Below, one piece after another: positions 45,403-57,844 of a stretch of DNA of 64,000 nt. Numbering within the stretch: position 1 is the stretch's first letter; the number at the start of each line of letters is the position of its first letter. This DNA comes from Datisca glomerata. Its lineage: Eukaryota; Streptophyta; Magnoliopsida; Cucurbitales; Datiscaceae. Made by a program: the position numbers and the translations under genes. The stretch is taken from positions 448,843 to 512,842 of the forward strand of contig QANY01005876.1 of the NCBI GenBank assembly GCA_003255025.1. The letters run 5' to 3'. The notes under the pieces were generated by a model. It saw only the letters and a list, made by a program, of their open reading frames with translations, was not told the origin of the DNA and did not search any database.

Positions 45403-47117
45403 TTAAAGCGTGTTTATAAATTAATCAAGTCCTAGAACGATTATCAACGAAAGAAGAGTGAAGATAGAAACGTCTCCAGACGAACTCTTCTGAAACAGTT
45501 CAGAACGATATTCACAGTCTTAGGATCAACAAGATAATCGAATCTGATTACGACTGTTAGGTTGAACCATTGGATGTCAGTCTTGGAGCATAAGTTTGGA
45601 GACTCAAATGGTTAACCTAGACATGTTATGAACATCTTGAATAGACCGGCAACAAATTAATTTAGAGCCCAAAATCGTTTACCTAGTTCTAAATTTAATT
45701 GTTACACCTTAAGGGTATTTTTGTAATTACTTTTAATCCTAAGGTGAATACGTAAGTATGAGTTGTGTGATTCACATATATGAAAATTCATGGTTGGATT
45801 GTGAAAGCAACAATATCACCTTATACTTTATTTATGCGTGTGTGAATAAATTAACTTGGCTAAGTATGCGATGAAATGAGTTATTGAATAAGACTTGTGA
45901 ATTGTATGAGACAATTCACTATAATATCTTTCTAATTCACAATTAATAAAGGAGATAATAAAATAATAACAAGAGAGGTAAAATAGTAGTTTTACATCTA
46001 CTCTTGTTTCTAATATTCACAATGGTTATTATGTTAAAATATTTTGTAGACCGTAAAAATAAATAGAGTTTATTTAAACCAACAGAAAATGTAGCGCGCA
46101 TGAACCGAGAGTTGATTCGGCATCGAACATATAGTAGAGTCGTATGTTGTTAGGATTAAATAGGTCAATAATTTATGGAGATAAATTTGTCTGGTATTTG
46201 AATCCTAAGCTTTGTTCATGTAGCTCCATTTAGTCTCAGAAATAGCTCAGAGAACAGGAATAAAAAAATGAACTAAGTTGGACCAAAATGTGTATTGGTG
46301 CTAAGCCAGATTTCCTACACCTGTATGTGATAGGTGATGTCACTTAAGTTAGGTAAGTTTAATTGTTGTATTAAATTAATTATTTATTATTTTCTAATTA
46401 TTATATAATTAGTTAAATAAAATTAATTAATTAATTAATTAATTTATAATGATAAATTATTTTTATCAATTGAATTGATGAATTTCGATACAACTAAAAT
46501 TCTAGGATATCATATAATTTTTGGCAATAATAGATAATTAAGGGAATTTTCAGAAATTTTATAATTTATGGGTATATTTGTAAATACTAAAAATTACATT
46601 TTGATAAATATCTATAAGCAATTTGATTGCAAAGAGATAACGAGTATTAGATACAGTTGTTGTTATCAACACACAAAAAGAGAGAAAAATGTTTTCACCT
46701 CTTACTACTGTTGCCGCCGAAATTAATCTCAAGAAGGAATATTTAATTCTTCTTCAATCGGTTTGAGAGCCCACACTCAAATTACTATGTAAAATTTTTC
46801 TGAGATATATTTCTGAAATTTACGGGTGGTTGTTGGTAGACTAATTTGAAAATTATTCGTGGAAGATCAAGTTCGTGATTTTGATCTTAAAGTTTGAAGA
46901 ACACGAAGAACGCTCGAGGGAATTTTATCAATTGAAAAATTCTCTGATACAGAGTAAAGGTGAAAATTATTTTCTCTTAATCTATCTGTTTTACTATCAT
47001 ATATGCATGATCAAACTGAAATTGGTTTCAAATTATTCAATATGATTCAATCCTTCCACGAACCGTTCGTGGTTCAAATCTAATTTTCTATAATTTTAAA
47101 ACCGATCGATCCTAGCA
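45403..47117 (+). mobile_element. 5'-truncated LTR of copia-3 (family A)
   Basis: Resumes family A LTR sequence from about position 110 of the LTR (AATTAAAGCGTGTTTATAAA) and runs to CGATCGATCCTAGCA, followed by the primer site TGGTATCAGAGT at 47120. It overlaps by about 120 bases with the part already present in 44659-44890, so two LTR pieces, not one interrupted LTR, are present. Confidence 0.8.
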
Positions 47118-47119
47118 AT

Positions 47120-48772
47120 TGGTATCAGAGTGTAAGTTTAAGATTATGCTTTTAGATAATTAAAACGAATGTATCCTGAATTTTATGGATATTGGCATAA
47201 AATTCAAAATTGTTTTGAATATGTTTTGTGATTGGATCACGAACTATTGGTTCTAGGCCTTTTTTATTTAGAATTGATGTACATCGAATTTGAGGCATAG
47301 GTATTTATGTAATTTAATTATTGCAAATTGTTGTAAATTTTAAATTCATCGTCGCCTCGAAATCGTCACCAAAAATCGCTCGAAACCGCCGTTGAGAAGT
47401 TGGTGGTGGACAGCCACCGAGAAGACGCCAGAAAACTATATTGTTCACGCCGGTACTGTTCACCGGCTGTAATTCTCACCGCTGGCCATCGCTCGCCGCT
47501 GCTACCATGCGTTGTCCCCTGCACGATAGAGTCCTAATCGGATTAGGAAACCTACAATTTTTTAAATTCAAATTTTGAAATATGATCTCAAAATCAAGTC
47601 CCTTATTTAATTTTAATTTAATTTGGTAAATGTTTCAATACTTGTATAATTGTAACTTTTTTTAAATTTGTTTTAAAAATAAATCAATTTACTAATTACT
47701 TGGTAATTTATTTATCAAAGTAAAAATATGTTGAAAAATGAACATTTTTAAATTGAAATTATTTTTAAAAATGGGAGTAATATTTTGTAAAGTGTTACAA
47801 AATAATGGGACAACATGGAGACGAGGGAGCAAATTACAGACACCATGGAGATTAGTTCATAAATTAATTTATAATTTATTTATTTTTCTTTTATGGGTTA
47901 TAATTATACATGAGCCAATAAGGAGGTTAAATTTAAATGTATGATTTAATTTTAATCATACATCATCATATAATATGTCATATAGATTAGGGATATGCCT
48001 ATGTCAAATTGTCATGTAACTTGTAAATGCATCATTGTAGATTAATGATAATGGTTATTATTTAGTTAGAATGTGAAATTTATAATGGTTATAATTTTAA
48101 ATTGGGATTTAAAATTAATAAAGGATTTATAAATTTCATCACGTTTTCAAATTAATAAAAGTTATGTTTTTTTAAAAACAACCAAAAATCCAAAAAAAAT
48201 TTCAAAAACTAAGTGGGATGGTAATTTACGTTGAAATGTTCCTAAGGTCTCCATCGCAAACTTGATCATGCCACGAGGAAGGGTTAGAACCTCCTATAGC
48301 GGTCCTTACTTGAATGTGAGAAACTTTAAAATCGTGTCACTTTGAGTCATCGAGTTACTTCAGAAGCTACCACTTCTAAAAGGAGTGGTGGGGCAAGGTC
48401 GTCCTATAAACGGACTGTTAGTCCATAGCAACTTTTAAGAGTCGATGTGTTGATTAAATACTTAGCCTGAAACACATTGGAAACCCTCTATAGGGGCTAG
48501 TCAATGGGGCCAAGGTGACCAATACCATTGGTGATTGGTTCAGCTAGATGTAGAGACATTTGAGCGTTAACCAAACAAGAGGAGTCTCGATGCGATATGA
48601 GATAGTTTGGACTTCATCCTTCGGTGAAACAAGCTATCATTTTTATCGTAACATCATGTATGAATTATGTTTTTAATGGATTTTAAAAAATTTAGTAGTT
48701 GCATCATGCATCATACTTTCCTCAACAATTGAGCATTTATTTACACCGTTTTATTTATTCTTTTTAGTAATC
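47120..48772 (+). other. Primer-binding site and leader of copia-3
   Basis: TGGTATCAGAGT (47120-47131) matches the initiator tRNA-Met complement in eleven of twelve bases. The leader that follows has a GC-rich patch (47340-47540, with CGCTCGCCGCTGCTACCATG) in an AT-rich setting and no motif-bearing frame. The short open frame at 47738-47944 is not a recognised protein. Confidence 0.75.
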
Positions 48773-51293
48773 ATGTCATTATCCCCTCTCTCAACTGTTC
48801 TTAACGCGAACAAATTCAACGGTGAAAATTACGTGGATTGGAAAAGAAATCTTGATATCATGCTGACAGTAGAAAATCACAAGTTTGTGCACACTACCTC
48901 TTATTCTTTTGTGCCTATTGCTGAATCGACTAACGAGGAAATGGATGCTTATGCTTCTTGATTGCGTTCTGATGAGATCGCCAGATGTTACATCTTAGCA
49001 TCTTTAAGCAATGTGTCGCAACAACAGCATCAGAATTTTGAGACCACCGCTGATATAATGTTAAACATCACCAAAATGTTCAGGGATCAAGATCGTCAAG
49101 CCAGAGAGAGCTATGTATAACTTAATGAACTCCAGGATGGAACCTGAAACTCCTGTCAGAGAACATATGATGTTGATCATAAGTTATCTGAACGAGATGG
49201 AGATCATGGGTGTTGAGGTCGATGGTGAGACTCAAGTGGATATGATCCTAGAGATATTTCCTAGTACCTTTAGAAACTTCAAGCTTAATTATTCGATAAA
49301 TAAGTTGAACTATTCACTACCTGAGCTCATGAAGGAGATGCAATCTGCTGAGATCCTGTTTCTGAAGGCAAGAGCACCGCGAGAGTAGACAAATCGAAAG
49401 ATAAGTGTCATCACTGTGGAGCTTGTGGTCATTGGAAACATAACTGCCCTGAGCATCTCAAAGGGTTAAGATCAAAAAGTATAGTAATGGTTACTTAGTC
49501 TTGTTATGTAGGTGACTCTACTTTTTCTTGGATTGTAGACTCTGTAGCTACTAACCACATACATTGCTCCCTGCAGGAGTTCAGAGAAATCAGAAGGCTT
49601 GACGAGGCTGAGTTCAGCTTCCGCTGGGGGAATGAAGCACTAGTATCGGCCATATTAGTGGGAACTTTTAAATTATGTTTTGAGAAACATTTTATTATTT
49701 TGTGTGATGTTTATTATGTGTTGATTTTTGAAAAGAATTTGATTTCTATTGGTGCATTAATTGAGCAAGGATTTGATCTAAAATTCATTGATAAAGATAT
49801 TGGTATTTTTAAAAATGAATGCTTAATTACTATTGCACAAATGATTAATAACTTGTATCACGTAAAACCTGTAGTACCCATGATTTTTGACACTAAAGTG
49901 AATGTCGATTCACATAAGGATAGTAAAAGGTTGAACTATGACTCAACCGATCTAACATATTTGTGGCATTTACGTCATGGACATATTGGCCAGGACAGGA
50001 TTAAAAGACTTGTGAAGGACGGTCCTTTGCAATCATTAAGTGTGGTTTCACTACCCACATGTGAATCCTGTATAGAAGGCAAAATGACCAAGAGACTTTT
50101 TTGACTAAAAGGTGAAAGATCCACTCAATGCCTTGAACTCATACATAGTGATGTATGTGGGCCATTGAATATTCAAGTAAGAGAAGGTTATGAATACTTC
50201 ATAACGTTCACTGACGACTACTCACGTTTTGGTCATGTTTATCTAATGTATCAAAAGACTGAAACATTTGAAAAGTTCAAAGAATATAAGGCCTTGGTTG
50301 AAAATTACTTATAAAACAAATCAAAACACTACAATCTGATCGTGACGCAGAGTACTTGCTAGGAGTGTTCGATGACTTTTTTAAGGAAGAAAGTATCATT
50401 TTTCATCTTACAACACCTGGTACTAGATCCATGATGTATTACTCATCGCTCCCAGATTCGTTCTGGGGATATGCCTTACTAACAGTGGCATATATTCTAA
50501 AACAAGTTTTGTCAAAGACGGTGCCTGGTAAACCATATGATAGATGGTATGGGTGAAATGTGTCCGTTCACCATTTTAGAATACAAGGTTGTCCAGCACA
50601 TGTTCTAAGACCGATGACAGGAAAATTGGCCAATCGTTTAGAATTGTGCATCATTTGTAGGATATCATATGGGAACGAAGGGGTATATCTCCTACAGTAC
50701 GACTGAGAAGAAAACATTCATTTGCATGAATCTTTTTCTTGAAGAAGATTCTATTAAAAGCGTACAATTGAGAAGCACAATTGTGCTAGAAGAATTATTG
50801 AGAGAGAGAACATCGACTCCCCAACCAGAAATTATTTCTTATTCAATAATAGAAGAACCACGACATGAGCCATAGACTATAGAGCCTCGACGTAGTGGGA
50901 TTTCTTTCCTTTAGACATGAAGTTTGCCTCTCCAAGGAGCAGTCTTCCAAGATTCCTCAAAAATAGGAAGACATGAGATGGATACCTTATGCCTCAGCCG
51001 TACGAAGCCTTACTTATGCGATGTTTTGCACTAGACCTGATATTTGCTATGTTGTGGGTGTAGTAAGTCATTTCCAATCTAATCCTGAAATCGAGCATTG
51101 GAATGTTGTCAAGCATATCTTTAAGTATCCTAGGAGAACAAGAAATTACATGCTTGTGTATTCAGGTAGTGACTTGAATATGACTGGGTATAGAGATTCC
51201 AAATTTCAAATTGATAAGGACTCTAGGAGGTCCACTTCAATGTTCATCTTGAATGGTGGAGAAGTATCAAGCAATCTTGCATTGCTGATTCTA
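48773..51293 (+). pseudogene. copia-3 gag-pol remnant lacking reverse transcriptase
   Basis: Gag opens at ATG 48773 (MSLSPLSTVLNANKFNGENY, then VDWKRNLDIMLTV), stops at 48959 and resumes in another frame at 49113-49388. A zinc knuckle with HHCGACGHWKHNCPEHL is at 49408-49458. The protease start is near 49528 (SWIVDSVATNH). The gag-pre-integrase region lies within 49658-50104 (YLWHLRHGHIGQDR, CESCIEGKMTKRLF). Integrase follows at 50110-50900. The chain then jumps, at 50902, to RNase H lead-in text (50973-51280: MRWIPYASAVRSLTYAMFC, TRPDICYVVGVVSHFQ). About 880 bases carrying the reverse transcriptase, present in copia-2, are missing. It ends abruptly at 51293 where an inverted family B leader begins. 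Confidence 0.85.
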
Positions 51294-51295
51294 CC

Positions 51296-51808
51296 ATGGA
51301 TAGGACTCTCCTACCGTCGCATATCACCGTTGGCTAGCCACAGCCGTCGCCGACCACCATCGGCCACCGGCCACCTCGGCGTCTATTTTTTCGGTGATGT
51401 CGTTGGAAAAAAAAATTCTGGTGACATTGCCGATAATCCAGAATCGGCGGCGCTAACACCGAAAATTCAATGTTTGGTGCCGGCACCAGAATTCTATGAG
51501 AATTGCTATTTCTTTTCTTTTTCCTTCGTCATTCGTCTCGTGCATTTTTCGTCTTCTCGCGATCACAATAATTACAATAAATATTCAAAATAAAATTACA
51601 AAAAATCTTATGCCCCAAAACAACTTACACAAGATCTAAGGAATAATTAAAAGAACAAAGCATAATCCAATAATCACCATACAATTACAATCCATTATTT
51701 TCCATACATTCAAAAATCATAACCATTCATTCATTCACACATATCTCATATTATATGAATAATGCAAGAAAATTCACACATCATTTAACATATAAATATA
51801 TAAAGACC
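51296..51808 (-). other. Inverted leader fragment of a family B copia element
   Basis: GC-rich sequence (51300-51480, with GCCGTCGCCGACCACCATCG) that on the minus strand lies downstream of a primer site, comparable to the GC-rich leader patches of copia-2 and copia-3. The upstream plus frame reads through from copia-3 RNase H into this segment, giving a meaningless 206-residue open frame (50973-51593). Confidence 0.6.
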
Positions 51809-54070
51809 GCTCTGATACCACTTGATGGTCGTCGCGGCGCGTGCGCGATGAAAGCGTGTGGCCCGAGGCCATTTAAAAATTAATTTTTTTAATAAAAATA
51901 GAATCTTTTAATAAAATAAAAATTACGCAACGCCATGATAACTAAAAAATATTTTTATTGAAAACTATTTTCAATCAGTCAGGATACATTATAAATTTAT
52001 ATATTAAATCTACAACATATAAGGTTAGAAATCATATACCTCATGTAGCCTTAATCAAACGTCCTTGCAAAACTGATCGGTCATCCATCCTATAAAACCA
52101 TTCCAATGATTAGTAAACACCAAGATCCACACTAAGATCTTCCAAGTAAATCAATAACGCACTAGGACGTGTGTGGGCACGTAGAATATTGCAAGACTGT
52201 TTTTTGTCTCTAGATGTTCTCAACACAGGAGATCTAGAGATTTACTGAGAAGGACTTTTGTGAGACGGTACTTTGAAAGAACGTGATGATTATTATTTTA
52301 GAGATTTTATTAACTATTAATCGTAGAGAAAAATCACTCTAAGCAATTATGTTCACAACTCAATTCTATAATTGATCAACTAATCATCTAATCAACTCAT
52401 TCATCAACTGAGGCCATTCGAATAAAATCTATATCTTATTCTAGATAATGACATATCAAATATTTTGAGATAACTAAAAATTAAAAAATAATATTTAATT
52501 TCAAATTACTCAATACAGTGGGACCCACTATATAATGGTTCACAATTGTAGTGCCACATGGCACTGTAGTGTGTCGTGAGGCAGCTCAGTGCCTCACGGC
52601 ACCAGTGTAGTGTCATGCGACACTATAGTGTTGCACCCCCACTATTGTAATACCACATAACACTATAGTAGCTCATGTCAATCTTTGATACTCAATCAGT
52701 GACTGGCACATGATAATTACTGAAAATTAAATATTTATTTTAATCAGATAAATATCTAGATGCCATTTATTTAAAAATTAACTGATCTGATTAGCTCTAT
52801 CAACTAAATTATCTGTTATTTCACAAATAACATATTTAATTGATCCAAAATATTATCTAATAATAATTTAATTATCTAATTTCATAAATTAGATATTCTG
52901 TCTCACTTTTCGATAGTTAGAAAAAAAATCGATAATTATTTATATATATTAATTCTGAAAATTAAATTTATATATATAAATAAATAAATAATTCAATTAA
53001 TTAATCACACATAATTCTCTCATAATTATATACTTTCCCTAGAATAAAAATTCATTTGCAAGTTAGTCATTTTCTCATGTCCTGAAATATTCACATCCTA
53101 AACTATGTAGTATAGAGGTGACTTGGAGACCATGTTCATATAATCCTAAGCTCCAATAAACCAGATTATTAATTAAACTCTTTAATTAAATAATCTTATT
53201 TATTAAATCCATTATTACTCCACTATAAATATGAAAAAATACACTCCTAGAGATTATAGATTGTGTTTACAAAGTATTTTCATGTAGTCCACTGATATAA
53301 CTAATTCATATAGTTCTGTCCTCCAATTATTGGTTCATAAATTTGAACTTGTCAAAATTATTGTGTACCCTTCTAATTATCTTTTGATCCTTAAGTACCA
53401 TTAAACCACTAGTGAATGACTAATTTATAATCTTATTATAAATTTGAGCTTAATAACCATTCAGTTCCAGAATTAACACTTAAGGGAACCAATATACAAA
53501 TCTTGTAAGATCATGTTCTCAGCCATCCATATCATTAAATCTCCAAAACAAAAGTCACTAGCCTGTTTCACAAATAAACCTTAACAAGTAAATCAAAAGA
53601 TCCAGTAGACAGGTATAAGAGTTCATGACTACTTAGGATTCAGACTGATCTACATATGATCATCGAATTGATGTATATTAAATCTTTATTATGAACGAAA
53701 AATTGATAAAGATATTAATTCACATTGATCTAGTCATATATAAGCTCATTATATAAAGTACATTTACTAATATGTCTATCCACATCAATGATCCGGATCT
53801 AGATAACATGCATTCATAATGCTTAGTAAACCGTACTAGCAACAGTTCATTAAAGATTTCATACTTTAATATGTTGCTGACAATTTTATCTATAATCTTA
53901 ATACTCTCGTACTAATATAAGATCATAGTTTTATTAATGAATGTGAAATTTTCAGATATTCATATAAATTATTCAACAATAATTTAAAAGAATAATTATA
54001 AAAAAATGTAATGTTCGTTAAATTTTATATAAAAAATCAATATACATGTTTTGATGACATAACCCCAACA
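51809..54070 (-). mobile_element. Inverted LTR of family B copia with primer site, about 2.25 kb
   Basis: On the minus strand the LTR starts TGTTGGGGTTATGTCATC (at 54070) and ends at 51823, followed after two bases by TGGTATCAGAGC (51809-51820), a perfect initiator tRNA-Met primer site. It matches, in opposite orientation, the LTR at 60875-62985. It includes an array of short inverted words around TAGTGCCACATGGCACT (52550-52680). Its primer site next to a leader means that it is a 5' LTR whose coding part has been lost at 51295. Confidence 0.82.
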
Positions 54071-54871
54071 AGAACATCTCTTCAAACCTCCAGAAACAGT
54101 CACCGTAGAAGATAGGCGGAGCCCAGCCCTAAGTTTGGTGTAGCTCAGGGCTAGGCTCGATGGATTGTAAACCAAAGGAACCTTCTGTGGCTAGGGTTAA
54201 TTTGGGGGAGAACACTCTAGAGAAAGGTGTGACATGCTCTCTCTAAACCTTTTCTCATCTATGTTTGTATCACGAAATATATGTCCGCTATACTTTGTAC
54301 GAATCGAACTTGGTACCAAATATAACGACCATATATGTGATTTGCCCTTTATAATTTTAGTAAATAAAAAATTATTTAAAATCAGTTATTTTTATAAGGT
54401 TATGAATTTTAGGACTCATTTGGGTTAAACTTCCAAGATTTTGCAGAAAAATGTAAAAACTAATTTGGTGCACTTGCTGAGAAAGTCAAACATGAGTAAT
54501 GTAAAAAGCAAAAGCTATCGTTAGTAATTTCAACAGGATCTCTAACGTTGCTTGTTTTTTTAACCAGAAAGGGAACAATTTTGAAATTGAGAGATTAAAG
54601 TGTCAAACATTCAAAGAAGAAGGATTAAAGTGTCAAGCATCTCAAAGTTCAGGTGACGCTGGAGGCTTCTATTATATGACATGTGGTAGCGTATTATGTG
54701 AAGGAATCCTAAAAACGTTATACACAAGAGTATTGTAGAAAATTTCAATCCAAATCATGTATGTAATAATTAAAATGTAACAAATTTTTTATTTGATGTT
54801 GCTAAATGCAAAGCTAATATTACAATTGAAAGAGTGATGGATATTTGCCTGACATATTTATCCTTCCGTAA

Positions 54872-54911
<40 letters not shown>

Positions 54912-55242
54912 AAGTTATGTATACACATTTCAAATTGTGACTAGTATACCTTCCATTATGTCAAGTGTCATTTCATATATAAATTTTTAACAATATTTAG
55001 GTAAATAATATCTTTATTAAATTTAATGCATTAATGGATTTTATAGAAGAAATAAATACTATGACCATTTAATTTGTTAAAAAGTGAATTATGTTATTAT
55101 TTAATCAATATAATATATTCACTTACTACGGCAAAATTTTATTTTATTTAACTTGCAAATTTTGAAAAAAAAAATGTTTCAAAATCACATATAATAGAAC
55201 CTAAGGAAATGTTTTAAAATAAACATTAGAAATTAGAAATTA
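54071..55242. other. Unassigned AT-rich DNA
   Basis: A slightly GC-richer patch at 54100-54230 (GGAGCCCAGCCCTAAG, GGGGGAGAACACTC) has no recognisable frame. An AT run lies at 54880-54907. The open frame 54234-54428 has no family motif. Confidence 0.5.
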
Positions 55243-55551
55243 TAACAATGAAAATTTACACCTAAAATTTGCTAAATTTTAAAAAGATGTTCTAAAATCA
55301 TATATAATTAAAACTAACAAAAAGTCTCTAAACTAACCAATAGAAATTAGAAACTATACAATGTAATTTCATAGCTAAAATTTATTAATTTACATATAAC
55401 AATGAAAATTTACACCTAAAATTTGCTAAATTTTAAAAAGATGTTCTAAAATCATATATAATTAAAACTAACAAAAAGTCTCTAAACTAACCAATAGAAA
55501 TTAGAAACTATACAATGTAATTTCATAGCTAAAATTTATTAGTTTACATAT
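55243..55551 (+). repeat. Nearly identical 154-bp tandem duplication
   Basis: The unit beginning TAACAATGAAAATTTACACC at 55243 is repeated at 55397 with almost no differences (one seen near the end: ATTAATTTAC against ATTAGTTTAC). The high identity indicates a recent duplication in an otherwise unremarkable AT-rich area. Confidence 0.93.
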
Positions 55552-55909
55552 AATAAAATAAATATTAACGTCCAAATCTGTTAATTATCATTGAATAGGA
55601 TTACCACTTCAAATTCTAGCAATTCAATGCTTCATATTTCTTTATAACATTTCACATTTCACTTTTATTTCTTATGTGTTAACTAATAGATGGAGATAAA
55701 TTATTTGATGCAGAGCTATCAATGAAAAGCATACGCATAGTATCCTTTCTATTACTAGCTTCTCTAAGGGGCAGTTTGTTTCCGGCTTTGCACGTGGTAA
55801 AGTTTATGATAGACTTATTTTCTAGCACTTTCTCATGATTGTTACAAATATTCTAATTTTCCATGGTAAAATTATTTAGGCTGCTAAAATGAAAATCCTA
55901 CATTATTTT

Positions 55910-57841
55910 TGTTAAGATCGATCGGTTTTAAAATTAAAAAAAAATAGATTTTAAACACGAACGGTTCGTGGCTGAAATATCAAAAAACCTTACTTAACTT
56001 ATTTAATCATATTAAATAACATAACACCAAATTTAGTTTGATCATCCATATACAATAATAAAATGAATAGATTAAGGGAAAATAAATTTTCACATTTACT
56101 CTATATCAGAGAATTTCTGAACTGGTAGAACTCCCTCGAGCGTTCTTTGTGTTCTTCAAACTTTAATATCAAAATCATGAACTTGATCTTCCACGAACGA
56201 TTTCTGAATTAGTCCACCCACAACCACCCGTTAGTTTCAGAAATATATCTCAGAAGAATTTTACGTAGGAATTTGAGTGTGGGCTCTCAAAATGATTGAA
56301 GAAGAAAAAACAAATCTTCCTTCTATAGATTAATTTTGGCGGCAACAGTAGTGAGAGGAGTAAACATTTTTCTCTCTACTTGTGTGTCGATAACAACAAT
56401 TGTATCTAATACTCATCATCTCTTTGCAATCAAATTGCTAATAGATATTTATCAAAAGATAATTTTTTATATTTACAAATATACTCATATATTATAAAAT
56501 TTCCAAAATTCCCCTAATTAACTATTATTGTCAAAAATTACATGATCTTCTAGAGTTTTAGTTGTATCGAAATTCATCAATCCAATTGATAAATATAATT
56601 TATCATTATCAATTAATTAATTTTATTTAACTAATTATATAATAATTAGAAAATAATAAATAATTAATTCAGTATAATAATTATACTTAACTAACTTAAG
56701 CGACATCATTTATCACATATAGGTGTAGGAAATATGCATTGGCACCGAAATACATTTTGGTCCAACTTGGTTCGTTTTTCTATTCATGTTCTCTGAGCTA
56801 TTTCTGAGACACGATGGACCCACATGAACAAAGCTTAGGATTCAAATACCCAACGAATTTATCTCCATAAATTCCCTCCTATGTAATCATGACAACGTAC
56901 GACTCCATCATATGTCCGATGGTGAATTAACTCTCGATTCATGCGTGCTACATTTTTTGTTGGTGTAAATAAAATCTATTTATTTTTACGGTCCAGAGAA
57001 TATTTCAACATAATACCCATCATGGATATCAGTAACGAGTGGAATGAAATTACCATTTTACCCCTCTTGTTATTATTTCTTTAACTCTTTTATTGACTAC
57101 GAATAAAAAAGACATCATAGTGAATTGTCTCGTACAATTCACAAGACTTATTCAATGACTCATTTCATCGAACACTTGGCCAAGTTAATTTATTCACACA
57201 CTCATCAATAAAGCATAAGGTGATATTGTTGCTTTCGTAATTCGACCACAAGTTTTCATATATGCGAATCACGCAACTCCTACTTAATTAAATTATAATC
57301 CCAACAGTTGAGGTATTGCCCTCTAATTCGAACTCACTCATTTTACATATCAAAGGTTGCAACTAACCAAGTCATGTTACATATTCACGTCAGGATTAAG
57401 GTAATTATGAAAATACCCTTAAGATGTAATAATTAGATTTAGAGCTAAGTAAACAGTTTTAGGCTCTAAACTAGTTTGTTATCAGTCTATTCAACATGTT
57501 CATAACATGTCTAGATTAACCTTTTGAGTCTCCAATTTTATGCCCCAAGACTGACATCCAACGGTTCAACCTAATAGTCGTAATCAGATTCGATTTCCAG
57601 TCGATCCTAAGATTGCGAATATCGTTCTGAACTATTTCTGAAGAGTTCATCTGGATACGCTTCTGTCTTCACTCTTCTTTCATTGAAAATAGTTCCAGGA
57701 CTTGAGTAATTTATAAACACGCTTTAATTTAAAATAAAACTTTCAATTTATTCATAAACAATTCAAAAATACAAATGTCTAAGAAATAACTAAATACGAA
57801 TAAATAGTTATTACACACTATTTTATGGACATATTCCAATA
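55910..57841 (-). mobile_element. Inverted family A copia LTR (solo), about 1.93 kb
   Basis: On the minus strand it starts near 57841 (TATTGGAATATGTCC, mutated TG) and ends TTAAAACCGATCGATCTTAACA at 55910 (read in two pieces), matching LTRs at 37328-39069 and 45403-47117, including the reverse of AAAATGTAGCACGCAT near 56945. There is no primer site next to its 3' end and no purine tract next to its 5' end, so it is solo. The 5-base flanks (ATTTT and GCTAT) do not match, so later rearrangement is likely. Confidence 0.8.
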
Positions 57842-57844
57842 GCT

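Noticed and set aside
50973..51593. 206-residue frame, the longest in the window, considered as a gene.
   Set aside because: It is copia RNase H lead-in running through a breakpoint into an antisense leader. The second half is meaningless.
55770..55800. GGGGCAGTTTGTTTCCGG, similar to ends of some plant hAT/Mutator MITEs.
   Set aside because: No matching inverted end or flanking duplication was seen within 1 kb.
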